From positions 1 to 58,539 of IMG/VR virus record IMGVR_UViG_3300031857_000203: a stretch of 58,539 nucleotides of DNA. One strand, given 5' to 3'. The DNA is from a virus. Every line of letters begins with the position of its first letter. The stretch's first letter is position 1. The notes under the pieces were generated by a model, which saw nothing but the letters and a program-made list of their open reading frames with translations, made no database searches and was not told the origin of the DNA. This document shows, in pieces, positions 15,301 through 23,918 of the stretch. Both the position numbers and the translations under genes were made by a program.

Positions 15301-16275
15301 ATGGGCCAATTTAAGCCGATGGTGAAAATGGTCACCACCGAGCCTTCAGTCGAACTGAAGCTCAAGAGTGGCGGCGCGGTGGAGAAGAAGATGCAGATGG
15401 GCGGTGCGCTTGCCGCTGCGCCTGCTGCTGGTCCTGCTATGCGTGCTCCGGCTCGCGGTGGGATGATGCCCGCGGGCGCCCCTGGGAAGCCTTCTATGGC
15501 TGCTCGGCGCCGTGCGATGATGGCCGGTCCTACTGGTGCTGCTCCGGCAGGCCCAGCGGGCATGGCTGGTCGCATGATGAAAGATGGTGGCGAGGCTACT
15601 AGCCTGAAGGCTCACGCCGGCATGCCTGCGTCCAAGGCCCACAAGGGCTTGAAGACGGGTGGTGTGGTGGATGGGCAAGGCGGCTACAAGTCTGGCGGCA
15701 TCATCAAGTCCAAGGTCGGCAAAACCACCAAGATGGACACTGCAAAGCCTGATCACTCACCAGCCAAGACTGGTGATGTGAAGATGGGCAACGCTGGTGG
15801 TTACGCTACTGGTGGCGTGGCGAAGGCAAATGCTGGCGGCTACAAGAAAGGTGGCGCAGCAAAAAAAGCCTACGCCACGGGGGGTCTTGTTGATTCAGGA
15901 CGTCCCGTGGCGATGCCTCAAGGAGCGAAGAAGCCTTCGAAGCCTGTAAGCATCAATCAACTGTCAGGCACCTTCAAAAAGGGTGGGGCGGTGATGATGA
16001 AAGAGGGCGGCAAGGCTGATGTTCCTCCCAAGGGTGTTGAGGATACGATTCAGACTGCACGAAACGAACGGGACTACAGGGCCTGGGAGAAGAGTCAGGT
16101 TGAAGAGAACAAGGCCGCGGCACAAAGCGCTGGCAGCATGTTCTCGTCAATTCCTCGTAAGCTGAAGGAAATCTTCTCGCCAGCTAAGGCGGCTAGTGCG
16201 CCTGGGGCAGTGACAAAGACTGAAAAGTCTGTAACAGTCACTCCAAAGAAGCGCGGCGGGGCCGTTACCTGCTGA
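15301..16275 (+). CDS. Gly-Gly motif repeat protein, 324 aa
   Basis: A very basic, low-complexity protein carrying about fifteen x-x-GG motifs, most as Lys/Arg/Ala-x-Gly-Gly-hydrophobic (KSGGAV, KTGGVV, KSGGII, ATGGVA, KKGGAA, ATGGLV, KKGGAV, and KRGGAV at the C-terminus). An Ala/Pro/Met-rich part (about 36-95) precedes them. Codons are varied, so it is not a simple DNA repeat expansion. The same motif occurs in the polyvalent protein and the giant protein, suggesting a common docking or packaging signal. AAGGAGG precedes ATG. Function unknown. Confidence 0.65.
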   Translation: MGQFKPMVKMVTTEPSVELKLKSGGAVEKKMQMGGALAAAPAAGPAMRAPARGGMMPAGAPGKPSMAARRRAMMAGPTGAAPAGPAGMAGRMMKDGGEATSLKAHAGMPASKAHKGLKTGGVVDGQGGYKSGGIIKSKVGKTTKMDTAKPDHSPAKTGDVKMGNAGGYATGGVAKANAGGYKKGGAAKKAYATGGLVDSGRPVAMPQGAKKPSKPVSINQLSGTFKKGGAVMMKEGGKADVPPKGVEDTIQTARNERDYRAWEKSQVEENKAAAQSAGSMFSSIPRKLKEIFSPAKAASAPGAVTKTEKSVTVTPKKRGGAVTC

Positions 16276-16278
16276 ACC

Positions 16279-16302
16279 AAGCGGGGGCTTCGGCCCCCGC
16301 TT
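16279..16302 (+). terminator. strong GC hairpin terminator
   Basis: AAGCGGGGGC, loop TTCG, GCCCCCGCTT: a perfect 10-bp stem with a stable UUCG-type loop immediately after a stop codon. No long T-run follows (TTCTCCTTT), so termination may be partial. Confidence 0.75.
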
Positions 16303-16318
16303 CTCCTTTGAGGCTGCT

Positions 16319-16621
16319 ATGAAGCTGCAAACTGTTTCCAAAACTGGCGTTGGCTCCAGTTCCTCTTTGGTCATGAACACCAACATTTCCCCGTTCAACG
16401 TGGGATTTGGGGTGATCGTGACTGGCACGGTCAACTACACCGTGCAACATACGTTTGACGATCCTGCCGCGGGATTCACAACGTGGTTCTCTCACCCGAC
16501 GATTGCCTCGCTTGCGGCAAATGCTGATGGCAACTATGCGTTCCCAGTGACTGGCATCAAGTTGCTGGTCAATTCTGGGGCTGGTACTGCCACGCTGAAG
16601 CTGATCCAAGCTGGTATCTGA
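16319..16621 (+). CDS. structural protein, 100 aa
   Basis: A beta-rich 100-residue protein (VGFGVIVTGTVNYTVQHTFD, then GNYAFPVTGIKLLVNSGAG). Similar small sheet proteins are common among phage head/tail genes. TTTGAGG precedes the ATG. Probably a minor virion protein. Confidence 0.6.
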   Translation: MKLQTVSKTGVGSSSSLVMNTNISPFNVGFGVIVTGTVNYTVQHTFDDPAAGFTTWFSHPTIASLAANADGNYAFPVTGIKLLVNSGAGTATLKLIQAGI

Positions 16622-16623
16622 TC

Positions 16624-16860
16624 ATGGCTTACGTTGGGTATACCGACGTTGCAAATCAGGCGAATACGTCTGATGGATTTGCTGCCAATGTCAATGCTGT
16701 CAACGTAGTTGGCGGCGGTGTTGGTGCTGAAGTTGGTGATACGGGCGTAGTTGATCTCTACGGAACTACTCCCGTGGAGACCTTCTACATTGCTGATGAG
16801 ACATCTCCTGGGTATGTACTGCAGGAAGACGACTCAAAGATCATTAGAGAGGCATCGTAA
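16624..16860 (+). CDS. hypothetical structural protein, 78 aa
   Basis: A 78-residue Val/Gly/Asn/Asp-rich protein two bases after the preceding stop; its stop overlaps the next ATG by one base (TAATG). No family recognised; presumed virion component by context. Confidence 0.55.
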   Translation: MAYVGYTDVANQANTSDGFAANVNAVNVVGGGVGAEVGDTGVVDLYGTTPVETFYIADETSPGYVLQEDDSKIIREAS

Positions 16861-17441
16861 TGGCCGACCAGAAGATTTCAGCGATGCCCTCTGCGGCAAC
16901 GCTAACGGGTGCAGAACTCATTCCGTTGGTGCAGTCTGGCGCAAACGTTCAGGCGACACTCAATACGGTCACTGACTTCGTTCGTGACTCGTATGCCGCG
17001 TTCTCTGACTTTACTGATCAGCCTGCAACGCTTGCCAACACGGCATACGCGATGACGTTCAACACCACTGACTACTCCAGTGGTATCACGTTGGTGTTGA
17101 ACTCTCGGATCACCGCCTCTCAGACTGGTGTGTACAACTTCCAGTGGAGTGGTCAGTTTGAGAACACGCAGTCGCAAGATCATGATGTGCGTGTTTGGAT
17201 CAAGATCAACGGCAACAACGTAACTGGTTCCACCGGATACATCTCTGTGCCGTCATCTCACGGTGGCGTGAATGGTCACATCGTGGTGGGGTGGAACTAC
17301 TACATCACGCTGAATGCTGGAGACTACGTTCAACTGTTCTGGGAAGCAGACAACACCAATGTCTCCCTGCAGACGTATGCCTCTGGAGCGAATTACCCGT
17401 CAACGGCTTCTGTAATTGCAACCATCAACAGGGTGCATTGA
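16860..17441 (+). CDS. C1q/TNF-like jelly-roll phage protein, 193 aa
   Basis: The N-terminus ADQKISAMPSAATLTGAELI is a common phage attachment-type segment. Residues about 60-190 follow a C1q/TNF-like jelly-roll pattern: GITLVLNSRI, GVYNFQWSGQF, QDHDVRVWIKINGN, VVGWNYYITLNAGDYVQLFW. Such domains trimerise and often act as receptor-binding or decoration knobs. Encoded with head proteins, so it may decorate the capsid or neck. Confidence 0.65.
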   Translation: MADQKISAMPSAATLTGAELIPLVQSGANVQATLNTVTDFVRDSYAAFSDFTDQPATLANTAYAMTFNTTDYSSGITLVLNSRITASQTGVYNFQWSGQFENTQSQDHDVRVWIKINGNNVTGSTGYISVPSSHGGVNGHIVVGWNYYITLNAGDYVQLFWEADNTNVSLQTYASGANYPSTASVIATINRVH

Positions 17442-17623
17442 TGCCAGCAAGAAGCAAAGCGCAGTTTCGCCTCATGAAGGCGGCTGAAAACAGCCCTGCA
17501 TTTGCCAAAAAGATGGGCATTAGCCCAATGGCGGCGGGTGAGTTTACTGAAGGCAACATCAAAGGCAAGAAATACGCTAAGTTGCCCGAGAAGAAGCTCA
17601 AACGAGGCGGCTGTTGCTGGTGA
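17441..17623 (+). CDS. small basic protein, 60 aa (DUF3008-like)
   Basis: A 60-residue Lys-rich protein starting MPARSKAQFRLM, reminiscent of DUF3008-type small phage proteins, with KRGGCCW at the C-terminus. TGATG overlap with the upstream gene. It carries a Lys-Arg-Gly-Gly motif like several other genes of this module. Function unknown. Confidence 0.6.
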   Translation: MPARSKAQFRLMKAAENSPAFAKKMGISPMAAGEFTEGNIKGKKYAKLPEKKLKRGGCCW

Positions 17624-17626
17624 CTT

Positions 17627-17875
17627 ATGACAAAAAATGTCAATTTAGCAGTTGGCAGGGGCGAAAAACTGTCAGTTGACCGCGGTGCTGGTCTGACTCA
17701 GAAGGGTCGAGAGAAGTACAACCGCGAGACAGGCAGTAACCTCAAGGCTCCGCAGCCTCAAGGGGGTTTTCGTAGAGACTCGTTCTGCGCGAGAATGGGG
17801 TCTATCGCTGAAAAGAGCGAGAAGGGAAGCCGATCAAGGGCTTCAATGAAGCGTTGGAACTGTCCGGGGTGGTGA
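17627..17875 (+). CDS. small basic conserved phage protein, 82 aa
   Basis: Very basic, with the recognisable blocks LTQKGREKYNRETGSNLKAP and RRDSFCARM, ending SRASMKRWNCPGW. This pattern is widespread in phages as an unnamed family (I recall it as DUF6321-like; the number should be checked). It may bind nucleic acid. Its stop overlaps the next gene (TGATG). Confidence 0.65.
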   Translation: MTKNVNLAVGRGEKLSVDRGAGLTQKGREKYNRETGSNLKAPQPQGGFRRDSFCARMGSIAEKSEKGSRSRASMKRWNCPGW

Positions 17876-18051
17876 TGAAGCAAGAATTGTCAGATTCCAC
17901 CAAGCATGTAGTCGATGCGCTGTCTGTCGCTACTGTTTTGGGGACGCTTGTGGAGTTTCTTCCGGCCATTGCTGCGTTGTTTACCATTATTTGGACTGGA
18001 ATCCGTATTTGGGAGACAGATACGGTCAAACGTCTCTTGGGAAGAGAGTAA
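17875..18051 (+). CDS. single-span membrane protein, holin-like, 58 aa
   Basis: A 58-residue protein with one hydrophobic helix (about 22-43: VEFLPAIAALFTIIWTGIRIW) and a charged end (VKRLLGRE). Such proteins are often labelled class II or pinholin-like. It is far from the main holin/endolysin pair at 23919-24922, so it could be a second holin, an antiholin or a neck-related membrane protein. Confidence 0.55.
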   Translation: MKQELSDSTKHVVDALSVATVLGTLVEFLPAIAALFTIIWTGIRIWETDTVKRLLGRE

Positions 18052-18054
18052 ACG

Positions 18055-19116
18055 ATGGCTTACTCGGGAACTGTTGGTCAGACGGTCATTTCTGTCCAGA
18101 CTCTGATTGATCACGGTGCCCGTAGGTGCGGGAAGCTGGCGGAAGAACTGACTTCTGAGCAGGTTCTGTCGGCCAAAGAGTCATTGTTTTTTCTGATGTC
18201 TAACTTGATCAACATCGGAATTCAGTATTGGGCGATTGACAAGACAGTGATTGGTCTGCAGGCTAACAAGTACATCTATGAGCTTCCTGTGGGGGCTAAT
18301 GATGCGCTGAATGCTCTGTATAGGCGTATGAATCGCCCCTCTGGGAGCTACACAAGCAGTGCTGGTGGCACGGTGGCGAATGCCTTTGACAGCAACATAG
18401 ACACCATCTTTACGCAGACGTCTCCCAACGGGAATGTGTTGATCAACTATGGATCAACTGACCCTGTGTACATTGGCTCAATTGGTGTCATGCCTGCCGC
18501 AACGGGCACGACCAATGTTGTCTTTGAGTATTCAAACGACAACACAACGTGGAGTACTCTGTACAACCCTGGTGCTGCTGACTGGGTAGATGGTCAGTGG
18601 CTTTGGTATGACGTTGATCCTGGGCAAAGTGTTCCGTATTACAGAATGCGTGCCACTGGCGGCAGCACGATCAGTGTGCGTGAGTTGTACCTGGGTAATA
18701 ACTCTACCGAGATCACGATGGCACGGTTGAATCGTGATGATTACACCAACTTGCCCAACAAGAACTTCACGGCCAATCAGCCGTTCCAGTTCTGGGTAGA
18801 TCGCACGATCCCTCAAGCCAATCTGTATCTGTGGCCGGTTCCGTCAGATCCATTTGTACAGATGACTGTATGGTACTCAAGGCAGATCATGGATGTGGGT
18901 GATCTTTCTGGAGAGCTTGAGATTCCCCAGAGGTGGTTCTTGGCAGTCCAGAGCATGTTGGCTCACCAGATGAGCCAAGAGCTTCCTGGGGTTGATGTTG
19001 CAAGGATTCAGTACCTTGAAGGGCAAGCTGAAAAGTACCTGAATCAAGCCGAGCAGGAAGAACGCGACAAGTCGCCCATATACTTCGCGCCTAACATATC
19101 TGTATATACGAGGTAG
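18055..19116 (+). CDS. P22 gp4-like tail-head adaptor with inserted discoidin-like domain
   Basis: A 353-residue protein. The N-terminal 95 residues (LIDHGARRCGKLAEELTSEQ ... SLFFLMSNLINIGIQYWAI) are helical like P22 gp4-type adaptors. Residues about 98-218 look like a galactose-binding/F5/8 type C module (NAFDSNIDTIF, IGSIGVMPAA, FEYSNDNTTW, YYRMRATGG, SVRELYLG). The adaptor fold then resumes (TMARLNRDDYTNLPNKNF, QFWVDRTIPQANLYLWPVP). It should sit between portal and tail, with the inserted domain exposed. Confidence 0.7.
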   Translation: MAYSGTVGQTVISVQTLIDHGARRCGKLAEELTSEQVLSAKESLFFLMSNLINIGIQYWAIDKTVIGLQANKYIYELPVGANDALNALYRRMNRPSGSYTSSAGGTVANAFDSNIDTIFTQTSPNGNVLINYGSTDPVYIGSIGVMPAATGTTNVVFEYSNDNTTWSTLYNPGAADWVDGQWLWYDVDPGQSVPYYRMRATGGSTISVRELYLGNNSTEITMARLNRDDYTNLPNKNFTANQPFQFWVDRTIPQANLYLWPVPSDPFVQMTVWYSRQIMDVGDLSGELEIPQRWFLAVQSMLAHQMSQELPGVDVARIQYLEGQAEKYLNQAEQEERDKSPIYFAPNISVYTR

Positions 19117-19118
19117 TC

Positions 19119-19400
19119 ATGCCAAGGTTCTTGGACACCCTCGGAAACTCAGACTTATCGATTGCAGTCTGTGACCGCTGCAAGATGAAGCGGGCTCATT
19201 CTGTGATGAGATCGGACCCCAACTTTCCTGGGTTGCAGGTCTGCAATGAGGGATGTGCGGATGAGTTTGATCCGTATCGTCTGCCTGCAAGAAAGACCGA
19301 AAAGATCACAATTCGGTTCCCGCGTCCAGACGTCAATTTGAATGATCTAGAAGGAGCAGAAATCCCGTATGGGGGCGTTGTTCTGACTGATCAGAGTTAG
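19119..19400 (+). CDS. zinc-binding phage protein, 93 aa
   Basis: Begins MPRFLDTLGNSDLSIAVCDR, followed by CDRCKMKR and VCNEGC (four cysteines, about residues 18-46) and then EFDPYRLPAR. This small zinc-ribbon-like protein is common next to phage neck genes. Role unknown; perhaps a neck or assembly factor. Confidence 0.7.
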   Translation: MPRFLDTLGNSDLSIAVCDRCKMKRAHSVMRSDPNFPGLQVCNEGCADEFDPYRLPARKTEKITIRFPRPDVNLNDLEGAEIPYGGVVLTDQS

Positions 19401-19425
19401 TGAGTGACAAGTAAAGGAATTTGTA

Positions 19426-20193
19426 ATGGCTCAGTCTGGATACACCCCGATTCAACTGTACAACTCTTCTACAGCAAGTGCGGCTCCTACGGCTGGGAAT
19501 CTTTCGGCTGGAGAGTTGGCGATCAATACGGCTGACGGCAAGCTGTACTACAAAGACAGCGGCGGTATTGTTCAAGTCATCGCCAGCAAGGCGGGTGCCA
19601 ACGGTGATGTGGTTGGGCCTGCGTCTGCTACTGACAGCAACCTAGCAGCGTTTGATGGGGTTACTGGGAAGCTCATCAAGCAAGCGGCAACTGTTACTGC
19701 AGTTCAAGGCGGCACGGGTGTAGCTAATAACGCCGCGAACACAATCACGTTCTCTGGTGCATTTGGCATCACGATGACGCTGACCAGCACAACTGCAATA
19801 ACGTTCCCAACGTCTGGAACTTTGGCTACGCTGGCAGGCACAGAGACGTTCACAAACAAGCGGATTACGCAGCGTGTCACATCGATTGCTGATGCCGCCA
19901 CAATCACTCCTACGGGCGATTCTTCAGATCAGTACAACGTCACCGCACTGGCCCAGCCTGCGACCGTTGCAGCGCCTTCTGGAACCCCTACAAGCGGGCA
20001 GAAGCTGATCCTGCGCATCAAAGACAACGGCACTGCCAGAGCCCTGACTTGGACGACAACGTCTGGTGGGTATCGAGTTGTTGGCGTGACCTTGCCCACG
20101 ACTACAACGGCAAATAAGACTTCCTACATCGGGTGCATCTACAACACAGACGCCACGTTTTGGGATGTTGTGGCGGTTGCTACGGAGGCATGA
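19426..20193 (+). CDS. tail fibre-like protein, 255 aa
   Basis: The N-terminus (GYTPIQLYNSSTASAAPTAG, then LSAGELAINTADGKLYYKD) is a common phage fibre attachment segment. It is followed by the DVVGPASATDSNLAAFDG repeat-type motif and a Thr-rich beta region. Likely a trimeric fibre or fibre-base protein. Its stop overlaps the next gene. Confidence 0.65.
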   Translation: MAQSGYTPIQLYNSSTASAAPTAGNLSAGELAINTADGKLYYKDSGGIVQVIASKAGANGDVVGPASATDSNLAAFDGVTGKLIKQAATVTAVQGGTGVANNAANTITFSGAFGITMTLTSTTAITFPTSGTLATLAGTETFTNKRITQRVTSIADAATITPTGDSSDQYNVTALAQPATVAAPSGTPTSGQKLILRIKDNGTARALTWTTTSGGYRVVGVTLPTTTTANKTSYIGCIYNTDATFWDVVAVATEA

Positions 20194-20405
20194 TGATCAA
20201 GATTGACTTTGAAAGACAGACCCGGCACGGCATGTACCGTGATGCCATCACGCTGCCGGATGATCATCAGTTCACCCAAGCTCAAATTGACGCAATGATG
20301 GATGAGCGCGTCAACAACTGGGTGGCCTACATGGATAACCCGCCTCAACCGGAACCTGAGCCAGAAACCGTTGAAATTGACGGTGTGAAGTACCAGAAGG
20401 TCTGA
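20190..20405 (+). CDS. small acidic protein, 71 aa
   Basis: Starts within the previous stop (ATGATGA), so translation is probably coupled. It has a helical segment (FTQAQIDAMMDERVNNWVAYM) and a Pro/Glu linker (PPQPEPEPETVEIDGVKYQKV). Possibly a fibre chaperone or assembly factor; unknown. Confidence 0.6.
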   Translation: MMIKIDFERQTRHGMYRDAITLPDDHQFTQAQIDAMMDERVNNWVAYMDNPPQPEPEPETVEIDGVKYQKV

Positions 20406-20406
20406 T

Positions 20407-23400
20407 ATGGCGACACTTTACTGGGGCGGTGGCACGGGAACGTGGGATGGATTCGCCACGACCAATTGGTACACAGACCTCGCCAGAACCGTTTTGTCTA
20501 CCCGTGCTCCGAGCGCTGAAGACGATGTTGTGTTTGATTCGACTTCAAACGCGACGGGGTACACGGTCACGATCTCAAACAACGCATCTGTTTGCCGTGA
20601 CCTCACGATCAGTGGGCCTGCCTCAGGAAACGTTACGGTTGCGGGCAATGGTAACTTGTATATCTATGGCAGTTTGTCTTTGTCTGCGGCAGGGATTACC
20701 AGAACTTTCACGGGTGAGACTTTTTATTATGGCTCTGGAAGTCGTACTATCACAACAAATGGAGTGACACTTGGTTCAAATATCTACTTTAATGGATCAG
20801 GAACATATACTCTTCAAGATGCATTAAATATTGGAGCGGGAGCTGTCAGTATTAACAGCGGAACATTTGATACTGATGGCAAAAATCTTACTTGTGGTGG
20901 CATAACTGCTACTGCAGGGGCAACTGCTGGTATTTTAACTCTTGGTGCATCAACGGTAAGCGCCACGAGTTTTACTCCCAACGCGCCTGTAATTGTAAAT
21001 GCCGGAACCTCAAACATAACTCTATCTGGCACTACGCCAAATATTGGCGGCGGCACCAATTACACAGGCAACACATTCTATAATGTAACATTTAGTTCTA
21101 GCTCACCCACAAGCGGCAATTTTCGAGGCACAAACACATTTAACAACCTTACATTCACTACTCCTACAAATAGTACACTTGTTCCAATTACATTGTTTGG
21201 GAATCAAACTGTAAATGGCACATTGACTGTAGCTGGATCGGGAGCAATCAACAGATACATGTTCTTGTCTGACCCTATTGGGACGACAAGAACACTTACT
21301 GTTGCCACAGTCGGAACTCTGACTGACGTTGATTTCCGAGACATCACGGTAGCTGGGGCATCTTCCCCGTGGTCAGGAACCCGTCTTGGAAATGCTGGTG
21401 GCAACACCAACATCACGTTTGGCGCTGGTGCAACCAAGTATTGGAACCTTGCTGCAGGTGGAGCTTGGACTGCTGCAGCTTGGGCCACAACAAGTGGTGG
21501 CGCGGCAAGTGTCACTAATTTTCCCTTGGCTCAAGACACCGCAATCATTGAGAACACAGGGTTGAATACCAGCGCCTCAATCACGGGCTTTAGCGGATAT
21601 AACCTCAAAACCTTGGATTGCAGCACGCGGTCTAATGCTGCAACTTTATCTGGAATTGAGCCAAGAATAAATGATGATGTGACATTGAGCACATCAATGA
21701 CAGTTTCTAGCTTATCAATTTTGTTTGAGGGCAGAACAACTCAGACTATTACCTCTGCGGGAAGAACATTAGGTGCTATAGCAGTAAATAACTCTGGAAG
21801 CACTGTAACACTTGCGGACGCATATAACGGCAATTTCATTAGTGTTATATCCGGAACATTTGACACCAATAATCAAAACGTAACTGTGTCTGGTCCCTTG
21901 GTTGTAACTGCAAACTCGTTATCAAAAACAATTACGCTTGGCTCAAGCACGGTTTCTTGCACAACGTTCGGCGCTACCGCAACCGGAATAACGAATTTTA
22001 CATTAAATGCAGGCACATCATCAATTACAGCTTCGAGTACTTATGTTGGAGTTGCGGGGGTTTCTTCTACGTTTTACAATGTTACGTCAACATCAACTGG
22101 TGCCGTAACATTAAATGGCACCAACACCTTTAATAACTTGACTTGTACATCTCCTACCGCTACAGGAGTGACTGCAATTACACTAAGTGGAAACCAGACC
22201 ATCAGTGGAACGCTTGCGTTGGCCGGTGGTACATCTGTCACCCAAAGAAGGCAAATAGTAAGTAGTGTGATTGGTATAACGCGCACCATTACTGCTGCAA
22301 CAGTCACCGGCCTGACAGATATTGACTTCCGCGATATCCAAGGTGCTGGCGCAGCTAACTGGACAACAGGCACCAGACTAGGAGATTGTGGGGGCAACAG
22401 CGGCATCACGTTCCCTGCTGCCAAGACAGTTTATTGGAACCTTGCGGGAACACAAAACTGGTCTGCTACAGCATGGGCCACAAGTAGCGGCGGGTCGCCA
22501 GCAGCAAACAACTTCCCTCTGGCACAAGATACGGCCGTTTTTGATGATACGGGTTCTGCTGGAACAATAACGATCAATGCCGCATGGAACATTGGCACTA
22601 TTAGTTCTGGTGGAAGAACTATTGCATGGACTCTTGCTGGGACTTCTTCCCCATCAATTTATGGTGATATTACATATGGTTCAGGAATAACGTCCTCGGC
22701 TACTGGCAGTTTCACATTTAGTGGCGCATCAACACAGACGTTGACTACTGCTGGTAAATCGCTGTCAAGTACCGTAGCAGTTACAAAACCTGCTGGAGTA
22801 GCGCTTAATTTGGGGGACGCTTTATCTTGCTCAGCCGTAAATGTAACTAGCGGGACATTAAATTCACAAAATTACAATATATCAGCTCTTAGTTTTAATT
22901 CCAATAACTCAAACACTAGGTCAATTACGCTAGGGACAAGCACAATTACATTAAATGGTTCTGGTGCCAATACTTGGCAATTGTCAAACACAACAGGACT
23001 CACATTTAGTGGCGCCTCGTCCACGATTAACTTGTCTTCTGCAGCCGCAAAAACATTTGCAGGCGGCGGACAGACATTTGGCACGTTATCTTCTACAGGC
23101 GGAACCACAAGTCCCCTGACAATAAGCGGCAGCAACACGTTTACGACGTTCACAAACACCGCACGGACGTATCTGATCTTTACATCAGGGACAACGCAGA
23201 CGGTTACTAACTTCACTTACTCAGGTGCATCTGGTAGTGTGGTTCGTTGGTACACCAGCATTCCCGGCCAAAGAGCTACGTTAGCTACGACAACCAGTGC
23301 AGTTGGCGCTAACAGCGTAGACGGCGGTAACAACAGTGGATTGACATTCACTGGATCATCGCCTGACTACTTTTATGTGAAAGACATTGCATATGCTGCC

Positions 23401-23442
23401 CTTGCAGGCGGTGCGGCAGGCAAGTTCTTCCTGATGTTTTGA
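20407..23442 (+). CDS. large beta-solenoid-like surface protein, 1011 aa
   Basis: A Thr/Ser/Gly/Asn-rich protein with no catalytic motif. The start, YWGGGTGTWDGFATTNW, recurs in variant form twice inside the protein as YWNLAAGGAWTAAAWATTSG and YWNLAGTQNWSATAWATSSG, each preceded by a DFRDI-x-GA-x-W-x-GTRLG block. The architecture is therefore about three large repeats (starting near residues 5, 340 and 675), each ending in beta-helix-like strands (NTFNNLTF, SGTFDT). The middle (about 20700-22960) is clearly more AT-rich than its neighbours, a sign of acquisition. Likely an adhesin-like tail or capsid appendage. Confidence 0.6.
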   Translation: MATLYWGGGTGTWDGFATTNWYTDLARTVLSTRAPSAEDDVVFDSTSNATGYTVTISNNASVCRDLTISGPASGNVTVAGNGNLYIYGSLSLSAAGITRTFTGETFYYGSGSRTITTNGVTLGSNIYFNGSGTYTLQDALNIGAGAVSINSGTFDTDGKNLTCGGITATAGATAGILTLGASTVSATSFTPNAPVIVNAGTSNITLSGTTPNIGGGTNYTGNTFYNVTFSSSSPTSGNFRGTNTFNNLTFTTPTNSTLVPITLFGNQTVNGTLTVAGSGAINRYMFLSDPIGTTRTLTVATVGTLTDVDFRDITVAGASSPWSGTRLGNAGGNTNITFGAGATKYWNLAAGGAWTAAAWATTSGGAASVTNFPLAQDTAIIENTGLNTSASITGFSGYNLKTLDCSTRSNAATLSGIEPRINDDVTLSTSMTVSSLSILFEGRTTQTITSAGRTLGAIAVNNSGSTVTLADAYNGNFISVISGTFDTNNQNVTVSGPLVVTANSLSKTITLGSSTVSCTTFGATATGITNFTLNAGTSSITASSTYVGVAGVSSTFYNVTSTSTGAVTLNGTNTFNNLTCTSPTATGVTAITLSGNQTISGTLALAGGTSVTQRRQIVSSVIGITRTITAATVTGLTDIDFRDIQGAGAANWTTGTRLGDCGGNSGITFPAAKTVYWNLAGTQNWSATAWATSSGGSPAANNFPLAQDTAVFDDTGSAGTITINAAWNIGTISSGGRTIAWTLAGTSSPSIYGDITYGSGITSSATGSFTFSGASTQTLTTAGKSLSSTVAVTKPAGVALNLGDALSCSAVNVTSGTLNSQNYNISALSFNSNNSNTRSITLGTSTITLNGSGANTWQLSNTTGLTFSGASSTINLSSAAAKTFAGGGQTFGTLSSTGGTTSPLTISGSNTFTTFTNTARTYLIFTSGTTQTVTNFTYSGASGSVVRWYTSIPGQRATLATTTSAVGANSVDGGNNSGLTFTGSSPDYFYVKDIAYAALAGGAAGKFFLMF

Positions 23443-23447
23443 AAATC

Positions 23448-23918
23448 ATGGAAATCCCTAAGCTCACTCCGGTTGTCCAGTTATGCACCGCTGCGTTTGC
23501 GCTGGCGGTTGGCGGGTTTACCGCTGGGGATAAGTTTGGGTGGTGGTCAACGGAGCGTCCTATTTTGGAGTGGTCGCCTGAGCATTTCAAGATTCAGCCT
23601 GCCAAAATTGGTTCTCCCATAACGGTTCAGGTAGCTCGGATCAAACGGCGTGACGACTGCGCTGTTGAAGGGTTTGTGCCTACGGTGCGTGATGCCTCAG
23701 GGATGATCCATGAAGCAACGCCGAGCATGTCCAAATTTACCGGCCCTGCAAGCCCTGAGGTTGACACATTCACATATCAACTTACCTTGTCGGCCAAAGA
23801 CAAATTTGCGCCTGGGACGGCCACTTTGCTGGCAACGATCACCTACAAGTGCCCCGAGGGGCAGCGAACTGTGACGTACCCGAAGCATAAGAACCTGACC
23901 TTCCTGCTGGAGAAGTAA
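23448..23918 (+). CDS. membrane-anchored protein near lysis genes, 156 aa
   Basis: One N-terminal hydrophobic span (about 10-28: LCTAAFALAVGGFTAG), then a soluble beta-rich domain with WSPEHFKIQ, VARIKRRDDC, VEGFVPTVRDASGMIH and KCPEGQRTVTYPKHKNL. It contains two Cys that could form a disulfide in the periplasm. It is directly upstream of the holin. Not a typical spanin (no coiled coil or lipobox). TTG 23439 is an alternative start. Confidence 0.6.
   Translation: MEIPKLTPVVQLCTAAFALAVGGFTAGDKFGWWSTERPILEWSPEHFKIQPAKIGSPITVQVARIKRRDDCAVEGFVPTVRDASGMIHEATPSMSKFTGPASPEVDTFTYQLTLSAKDKFAPGTATLLATITYKCPEGQRTVTYPKHKNLTFLLEK

Noticed and set aside
14799-16302. strict transcription stops after the capsid and after the Gly-Gly protein
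   Set aside because: Both hairpins are strong, but neither is followed by a proper T-run and downstream virion genes need expression, so only partial termination is called.
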